A model generated the notes under the pieces. That model was not told the origin of the DNA, did not search any database, and saw nothing but the letters and a program-made list of their open reading frames with translations. Positions 8,384-11,819 of a stretch of DNA of 11,819 bases are shown here, piece by piece. The translations under genes were made by a program, and so were the position numbers. Position 1 is the stretch's first letter. Every line of letters begins with the position of its first letter. This DNA is from Actinomycetota bacterium (GTDB lineage Bacteria; Actinomycetota; Humimicrobiia; Humimicrobiales; Humimicrobiaceae), in NCBI GenBank assembly GCA_003563375.1, contig PWSB01000135.1, positions 1 through 11,819 on the forward strand. The letters are read 5' to 3'.

Positions 8384-8411
8384 ATTTTATATTTTAAAGA
8401 TTTAATTGCAA
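8384..8411 (-). promoter_or_regulatory. Candidate promoter for the thioesterase-CHR operon
   Basis: Minus strand: TTGCAA as -35 (8406-8411), a 16-base spacer, and TAAAAT as -10 (8384-8389). Transcription would start about 30 bases before the TTG start codon. The region is very AT-rich, so chance matches are likely. Confidence 0.35.
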
Positions 8412-8455
8412 ATCAATAATCACCAGTAAAGGAATGGAATATCTAAACTTTTTTA

Positions 8456-8464
8456 TGGTATTAT
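8456..8464 (+). promoter_or_regulatory. Candidate extended -10 promoter for the ThyA-like gene
   Basis: Plus strand TGG-TATTAT fits an extended -10 (TGN then a 5/6 match to TATAAT), about 38 bases before the ATG at 8502. No good -35 is seen, which extended -10 promoters may not need. Confidence 0.35.
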
Positions 8465-8501
8465 ATATTTTAAGGATTATTTAATATAAACGGGGATGGA
8501 T

Positions 8502-9326
8502 ATGAAAGAGACAAATAAGAAAGTTTTCTTTAGCGGCGGAAACATACCTGTGCTTACAGCAGAGGGAAAGACCTTGCCCCAGGCCTGGGAAAATTCCTTG
8601 CTTCAGGTCTGGAAAAATGGTGTGTCCATAAGAACCCAGTACGACAGGCCAAACGATCCCCCCAGCAGGGACGCGACCATGGTAATGACCGTGGAAGAAC
8701 CGTTTGCCGAGCCCAGGATACACCGGGCCCTGCCTACGGGACTGGATGAGCTTGAGGTCTACAGGCAGGAAGTGGTGTCAGGCGTACATGACAGCTGGAT
8801 AGGCAGCCATGGCTGGTCTTACAGCTATCACGACAGGCTTTTCAATTACAGGACCGCAAAGGGTAGCCTGGACCAGATCTCCAGTGCAGTGGATAACCTG
8901 GCGGACTGCTTTTATACCCGCAGGGCCCAAGCCATAACCTGGGTTCCCGAACTTGATGCAGTCTCTGATGAGCCTCCCTGCCTTCAAAGGATATGGCTGA
9001 GGATACTTGACGACCCCAAGAAAGGGCTCCTGCTTAATATGAATACCCACTGGAGGTCCAGGGACGCTTATAAAGCGGCCTTCATGAATATTTTTGCGCT
9101 TACAGACCTGCAGAGGGTAATAGCTAAAGAGGTCTCTCAAAAGATAGGCTCAGAGGTAAAAGTAGGGCGTTATGTGGATATCGCGGACAGCTATCACATA
9201 TACGTCTCTTATTTTGATCAGTTCAAGGGTTTTTTGGGGACCATCGAAAAAAAATCCTTTGAAGAGAGGACCTTTACCACATCTTTTGCGAAACCTTTTT
9301 TTGAGGAGGCGGAAAAAAAGATCTGA
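8502..9326 (+). CDS. Divergent thymidylate synthase-fold protein (ThyA family)
   Basis: A 274-residue protein whose C-terminal half matches thymidylate synthase: RRAQAITWVPELD (Arg140, Arg141, like the phosphate-binding E. coli Arg126/127), catalytic Cys160 in EPPCLQ, Arg185-Ser186 and Asp188 in HWRSRD (like Arg166-Ser167-Asp169), Asn196 (like Asn177, which selects uracil over cytosine), and His232/Tyr234 in DSYHIY (like His207/Tyr209). The Arg141-Cys160 spacing of 19 equals E. coli's. The N-terminal half is not the usual ThyA sequence, and the later segments are longer, more like archaeal or atypical ThyA. Likely a dUMP methylase or a related pyrimidine-nucleotide C5-hydroxymethylase or methylase; the cofactor is unknown. 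The start at 8502 has GGGG six bases upstream; an in-frame ATG at 8496 abuts those Gs and is less likely. This is the only plus-strand gene, and its stop is one base from the stop of the opposing gene. Confidence 0.8.
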   Translation: MKETNKKVFFSGGNIPVLTAEGKTLPQAWENSLLQVWKNGVSIRTQYDRPNDPPSRDATMVMTVEEPFAEPRIHRALPTGLDELEVYRQEVVSGVHDSWIGSHGWSYSYHDRLFNYRTAKGSLDQISSAVDNLADCFYTRRAQAITWVPELDAVSDEPPCLQRIWLRILDDPKKGLLLNMNTHWRSRDAYKAAFMNIFALTDLQRVIAKEVSQKIGSEVKVGRYVDIADSYHIYVSYFDQFKGFLGTIEKKSFEERTFTTSFAKPFFEEAEKKI

Positions 9327-9327
9327 T

Positions 9328-9639
9328 TTATTCCTTCTCCTGAAGGTTGACCCCAAGTATATTTTCTACCTCTTCTATTTTCTTTTTATCCCTGGACATA
9401 AGAGGGCATTTCTCTGTTTTGGCACGTTCGGGGTCTTCAACTATAGCTTTCACGTATTCTTCACATCCTGCATATCCGCATGCGCCGCAGTCCCTTTTGG
9501 GTACTATCTCAAGCAGCCTCTCTACCTTTTCAGGTTTTTTTCTCTCCTTGGGAAGGAGGGTGTTTACCAGAATTATCAGTATCCCCAAAAACAGGGCCAG
9601 GGCCACAGAGGCAAGTATTATTATAATGGTATCTGTCAT
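9328..9639 (-). CDS. RnfB N-terminal-like membrane-anchored [4Fe-4S] protein
   Basis: A 103-residue protein with one N-terminal membrane helix (about residues 5-29), a basic stop-transfer segment (KERKK), and a cytosolic domain with DCGACGYAGCEEY and KCP. Cys51, Cys54, Cys59 and Cys78 form the C-x2-C-x4-C-x18-C pattern of the Fe-S domain (PF04060 type) found at the start of RnfB and in related proteins. RnfB itself continues with two ferredoxin-type clusters; these are absent here, and no rnfA, C, D, E or G gene is visible, so this is not an Rnf complex subunit in the usual sense. The ATG overlaps the stop of the upstream haem protein gene as ATGA, so the two are translationally coupled and probably act together. 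It likely passes electrons between a soluble cytosolic donor and the membrane partner (inference). Confidence 0.85.
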   Translation of the reverse strand: MTDTIIIILASVALALFLGILIILVNTLLPKERKKPEKVERLLEIVPKRDCGACGYAGCEEYVKAIVEDPERAKTEKCPLMSRDKKKIEEVENILGVNLQEKE

Positions 9640-10259
9640 TTGTCTAACCGTTTGATCCCTTTTATCTTAAATTGCTGGACCCTTTTGGCAAGAAAAGAGA
9701 TCACCGCCAGGCCGAATAGCACAGAAAAAATAACAAAGACGGGACTGGCAGCAAAATCAGTCCCGATATAGGTGCCGTGCACAAACCCAAACAAAAGGAC
9801 CACATACATAAGGGCATGTATCGCCCGCCAAGGCTTTACCTTTCTTCTTATAAGGACAGCGATAAGGGCTATGTACAGGATATATAAGGCGGGCCTTCCT
9901 GCAAAGATCCAGAAGTCTGTCCAGGAATCAAAGACAGGCACAAATACAGATAAATCCATAGCTTGCAGGGCAGCAGATACAGGATGCAGGGTGATAAGTA
10001 TAAGGCCTGCAAATGAAAAAAAATGATGCATGCCTAAAAAAGACCTACCGAAGACCTTCTTTATCTCCTTTAGGAAGGGGGTGATTATCGCTGCAACAGC
10101 CAGGGCGGCCAAACCCCAAAGGCCTAACAAACGGATTAAAAATCCTAGCAGGGTTTGCGGGGGGCTGGCCATCATAAGCAGGGCAACAGCAAGAAACAAA
10201 AGTATTATTAGAGAAAGAATTAGATAACCTAACTGGGTTATCTTTCTATCTTTGGCCAT
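9636..10259 (-). CDS. Ferric-reductase-type di-haem b membrane protein
   Basis: A 207-residue protein with about six membrane helices (residues about 10-30, 37-60, 78-99, 117-137, 146-165, 172-191). Two histidine pairs sit at His78-x13-His92 and His148-x12-His161, the spacing I recall for the bis-histidine haems of NADPH oxidase (His101/115 and 209/222). The surrounding sequence LGMHHFFSFAG...LHP and WRAIHALMY...GFVHG also fits the ferric reductase-like transmembrane superfamily, which includes FRE/NOX and MsrQ/YedZ. His79 could replace His78. No flavin or NAD(P)H domain is attached, so electrons must come from another protein; the Fe-S protein encoded next, overlapping by 4 bases, is the obvious candidate. 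The ribosome binding site is TAGGAG, nine bases before the ATG. The electron acceptor (quinone, metal, external protein) is unknown. Confidence 0.85.
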   Translation of the reverse strand: MAKDRKITQLGYLILSLIILLFLAVALLMMASPPQTLLGFLIRLLGLWGLAALAVAAIITPFLKEIKKVFGRSFLGMHHFFSFAGLILITLHPVSAALQAMDLSVFVPVFDSWTDFWIFAGRPALYILYIALIAVLIRRKVKPWRAIHALMYVVLLFGFVHGTYIGTDFAASPVFVIFSVLFGLAVISFLAKRVQQFKIKGIKRLDK

Positions 10260-10300
10260 CTTTTTGGTCTCCTATCCTTATAATGGATTCATTTATACAT

Positions 10301-10332
10301 ATTATAAAAAAGAAAGCCCTATATCCAGTCAA
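10301..10332 (-). promoter_or_regulatory. Candidate promoter for the haem b/Fe-S operon
   Basis: Minus strand TTGACT (10327-10332) and a perfect TATAAT (10301-10306). The 20-base spacer is longer than ideal; TTTATA gives a spacing of 18. It lies about 40 bases upstream of the haem protein's ATG, between that gene and the terminator of the preceding operon, so a promoter is expected here. Confidence 0.45.
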
Positions 10333-10359
10333 AATATATTGGAAAGGCCTTAAAATAAA

Positions 10360-10385
10360 AGCCCTGTTTTTTAAAAAACAGGGCT
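10360..10385 (-). terminator. Factor-independent terminator after the lipoprotein gene
   Basis: A perfect inverted repeat: AGCCCTGTTTTTT followed directly by AAAAAACAGGGCT. Read on the minus strand, the stem is followed by TTTTATTTTA. It lies about 35 bases past the lipoprotein stop codon and separates that operon from the haem b/Fe-S pair. There is no T run on the plus-strand side. Confidence 0.85.
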
Positions 10386-10419
10386 GTTAGACAAAAACTT
10401 CTATCCGGAGACCCGCCCA

Positions 10420-11007
10420 TCAATCAATCTCTGGAAGTCCCAGCTCTATGTAAGCTGCTTCCTCGACAGGTATCCGCAGGTCTGTGACCTGGAGCACGAG
10501 CTCCTGGACATCCGTGGCCACATCAAAAGGTGCCACATAAGTATTTTCTACCCCGGGAATGATCTCCTGGAGCACGCAGGCTTCCTGAGGGGTGAAAAAA
10601 GCAAACCCTTCAAGGCAGATAGAATAGTTCCTTCCCTGGTCATCTATGGCTACAAGATCGAATATAGTCCTGCTCTCTTCACCTAGATTCTCTATATTAA
10701 AAGTGACCACGACAAATTTTCCCACGCGGGGTTCCAAAAAACCCGGAAAACCTTCATAAGTAAGCTGCTCTCCCACGTCTTCTACCTCGGTTATTTCCCA
10801 CATGATATTGCCTACAATCACCTCTTCGCCTACCCCAAAGGTATCCAGCTCTTCTATGTCCACATCAACTATTGGGGGTTCAATCGTGGCAGGTTCTGAC
10901 GGGTCTTCCTCGGGCAGAGGAGGCTCTTGCTCTACAGCCCTGCAGCCTGCAGAGGCAACTGTTACTGCAAGGACCGCCACTATAAACAGGATTAAATATT
11001 TTTTCAT
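10420..11007 (-). CDS. Secreted lipoprotein with DUF4352-like domain
   Basis: A 195-residue protein with a lipoprotein signal: MKK, a hydrophobic core, then SAGC with Cys22 as the probable lipidated residue (an imperfect lipobox, since Ser rather than Leu is at -3). A Pro/Glu-rich linker (about 26-50) follows, then a beta-rich domain: VGEEVIVGNIMWEITEVE, GKFVVVTFNIENLGEES and AIDDQGRNY. This order (a raised baseline strand, a GKFVVVxxxxxN core, then DDxGxxY) resembles the DUF4352 family of immunoglobulin-like extracellular domains. Mature-domain cysteines occur in ICLEGF and EACVLQ and could form a disulfide. It has a strong ribosome binding site, AGGAGG six bases before the ATG. It is last in the operon with the peroxiredoxin gene 28 bases upstream. 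Molecular role unknown. Confidence 0.8.
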   Translation of the reverse strand: MKKYLILFIVAVLAVTVASAGCRAVEQEPPLPEEDPSEPATIEPPIVDVDIEELDTFGVGEEVIVGNIMWEITEVEDVGEQLTYEGFPGFLEPRVGKFVVVTFNIENLGEESRTIFDLVAIDDQGRNYSICLEGFAFFTPQEACVLQEIIPGVENTYVAPFDVATDVQELVLQVTDLRIPVEEAAYIELGLPEID

Positions 11008-11035
11008 TTTTTCCTCCTAATTATTTTATCTTGTA

Positions 11036-11476
11036 CTAGTTTTTTAAAGTTTTTAAATCATTTAAGATCTCCTCTGCATGGTTTCCCGGATTTACAGATG
11101 GATAGGCTTTTTTTATCTCAGCGCCGGGCCCTATAAGGTAGGAGATCCTTTTGGTGATGATGCCTTTTGCATGGTATTTTTTGATCATCTCTTTTTGGGG
11201 ATCAGACAAAAGGGTCAAGGGAATGCCATATTTATCTGAAAAAGTCTTATGGCTGGCCGTAGAATCCGGGCTTATTCCCAAAACCTCAACATCAAACTCC
11301 TTGAATCTAGAGAGGTTATCTTTAAAATTTATTGCTTCTTTTATGCAGCTGGGACTGCCGTCTTTGGGATAAAAATAGGCGACAAACCATTTATGCGCAT
11401 AATCCTCTAAGCTATGTGCGCCATTGTCCTGGTCTTTCAGGTCAAAATAAGGGGCTTTACCATTTTCCTTCAACAT
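11036..11476 (-). CDS. Bcp/PrxQ-like peroxiredoxin, one-cysteine form
   Basis: A 146-residue thioredoxin-fold peroxidase of the AhpC/TSA superfamily, Bcp (PrxQ) branch, expected to reduce H2O2 or organic hydroperoxides in the cytosol. The active-site segment YFYPKDGSPSCIKEA has peroxidatic Cys44 with Pro37 and Ser41 (Thr/Ser position), and Arg110 in KRISYLIG is placed like the conserved active-site Arg. Cys44 is the only cysteine: the resolving Cys five residues later in many Bcp proteins is Ile49. It must therefore use an external thiol for recycling. It differs from the common TPGCT motif (here SPSCI), so it is a somewhat divergent member. Ribosome binding site AAAGGA lies seven bases before the ATG. 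It lies 24 bases after the unknown acidic-protein gene and 28 before the lipoprotein gene, likely one operon. Confidence 0.88.
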   Translation of the reverse strand: MLKENGKAPYFDLKDQDNGAHSLEDYAHKWFVAYFYPKDGSPSCIKEAINFKDNLSRFKEFDVEVLGISPDSTASHKTFSDKYGIPLTLLSDPQKEMIKKYHAKGIITKRISYLIGPGAEIKKAYPSVNPGNHAEEILNDLKTLKN

Positions 11477-11500
11477 AAGGATATCCTTTCTTTAAGGAAT

Positions 11501-11809
11501 TTAAATCAAATCTTTTCTATCTGATATACCTAGCTCCAGGGCCAGGTTGTCAAAATAATCGTAGATGTTATCTATTTCTTCCCAAAACAGGTCTTCCAGC
11601 ATATAAGACTCGGCTTCCATTTCAGCCAGCCTATGCACATCCGCGCCATCCTTTACACCCTCAAAAATGAGTATTCTCTTAGACACTATGTCCATTGCAT
11701 ACCCATAGGCTTTGGATGCTTCAGGGGGAGGTGTAAGCTCGAGAAGGTCGTCCCTGAAATCTATATATTTTTCCTCAAGTACTGCTGCGTACTCGATTTT
11801 ATCCTCCAT
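11501..11809 (-). CDS. Hypothetical acidic helical protein, 5' end uncertain
   Basis: I do not recognise this protein. The visible reading frame is 102 residues, rich in Glu and Asp, with no cysteine, signal peptide or membrane segment, and probably mostly helical. Notable features: a TPPPEASKAYGYAMDIV segment near residues 26-42, and a C-terminal half with regularly spaced aromatic and acidic residues (YMLEDLFWEEIDNIYDYFDNL), suggesting an amphipathic helix used for binding. The ATG at 11809 has no visible ribosome binding site, and the frame stays open through the remaining ten bases (GAT CTG GCC) to the window edge, so the true start may lie outside. It is 24 bases upstream of the peroxiredoxin gene and likely co-transcribed. 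Confidence 0.6.
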   Translation of the reverse strand: MEDKIEYAAVLEEKYIDFRDDLLELTPPPEASKAYGYAMDIVSKRILIFEGVKDGADVHRLAEMEAESYMLEDLFWEEIDNIYDYFDNLALELGISDRKDLI

Positions 11810-11819
11810 GGCCAGATCA

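Noticed and set aside
9172..9771. A 199-codon plus-strand open frame over the ThyA-like 3' end and the Fe-S gene
   Set aside because: It crosses three real genes in the wrong frame or strand, its composition is not protein-like, and no ribosome binding site was found.
9328..10259. An Rnf ion-pumping complex
   Set aside because: Only the RnfB N-terminal Fe-S domain is present. The ferredoxin motifs of RnfB and all other Rnf subunits are missing, and the partner is a haem b protein.
6675..10259. A chromate or metal resistance/reduction island (CHR transporters plus ferric-reductase-like protein)
   Set aside because: The two parts are in separate operons with an opposite-strand gene between them, and no metal-sensing regulator is present; the proximity is probably chance.

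Overview
This looks like part of the chromosome of an anaerobic, probably fermentative bacterium. Full-length pyruvate:ferredoxin oxidoreductase, strong AGGAGG-type ribosome binding sites, several TTG starts, and heavy use of AGG/AGA for Arg and ATA for Ile fit a Clostridia-like or related (possibly thermophilic) lineage. I cannot name a species. I see no tRNA, rRNA, CRISPR array, insertion sequence or phage gene, and no gene-free stretch longer than about 170 bases.

Layout, left to right. A DHA2-type major facilitator exporter (minus) occupies 7-1392. A factor-independent terminator at 1516-1549 separates it from the end of nifJ (1561-5082, minus). Upstream of nifJ, in the same likely operon, is a dihydroorotate dehydrogenase-like flavoprotein (5107-6117). 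Next come an unrecognised small four-helix membrane protein (6229-6597), then two tandem half-size chromate-transporter (CHR family) genes (6675-7247 and 7244-7819) behind a PaaI-type hotdog thioesterase gene (7838-8350). These last three form one tight minus-strand operon. A divergent AT-rich region (8351-8501) separates them from the only plus-strand gene, a divergent thymidylate-synthase-fold protein (8502-9326). It converges, with one base between stop codons, on a two-gene minus-strand operon: a six-helix ferric-reductase-type haem b membrane protein (9636-10259) and a short RnfB-N-terminal-like iron-sulfur protein (9328-9639). A terminator (10360-10385) closes the last minus-strand operon: an acidic protein of unknown function (11501-11809, perhaps cut by the window edge), a one-cysteine Bcp-type peroxiredoxin (11036-11476) and a DUF4352-like lipoprotein (10420-11007).

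How it fits together: NifJ makes or uses low-potential ferredoxin at the pyruvate/acetyl-CoA node. The flavoprotein beside it may be an accessory redox enzyme. The haem b/Fe-S pair looks like a minimal module for moving electrons from the cytosol into or across the membrane, and is the best candidate for something under-described. The ThyA-like protein keeps the core nucleotide-binding and catalytic residues but differs from the E. coli type in its N-terminal half and segment spacing. The remaining genes are common types (drug or metabolite export, anion transport, peroxide defence, acyl-CoA thioesterase).
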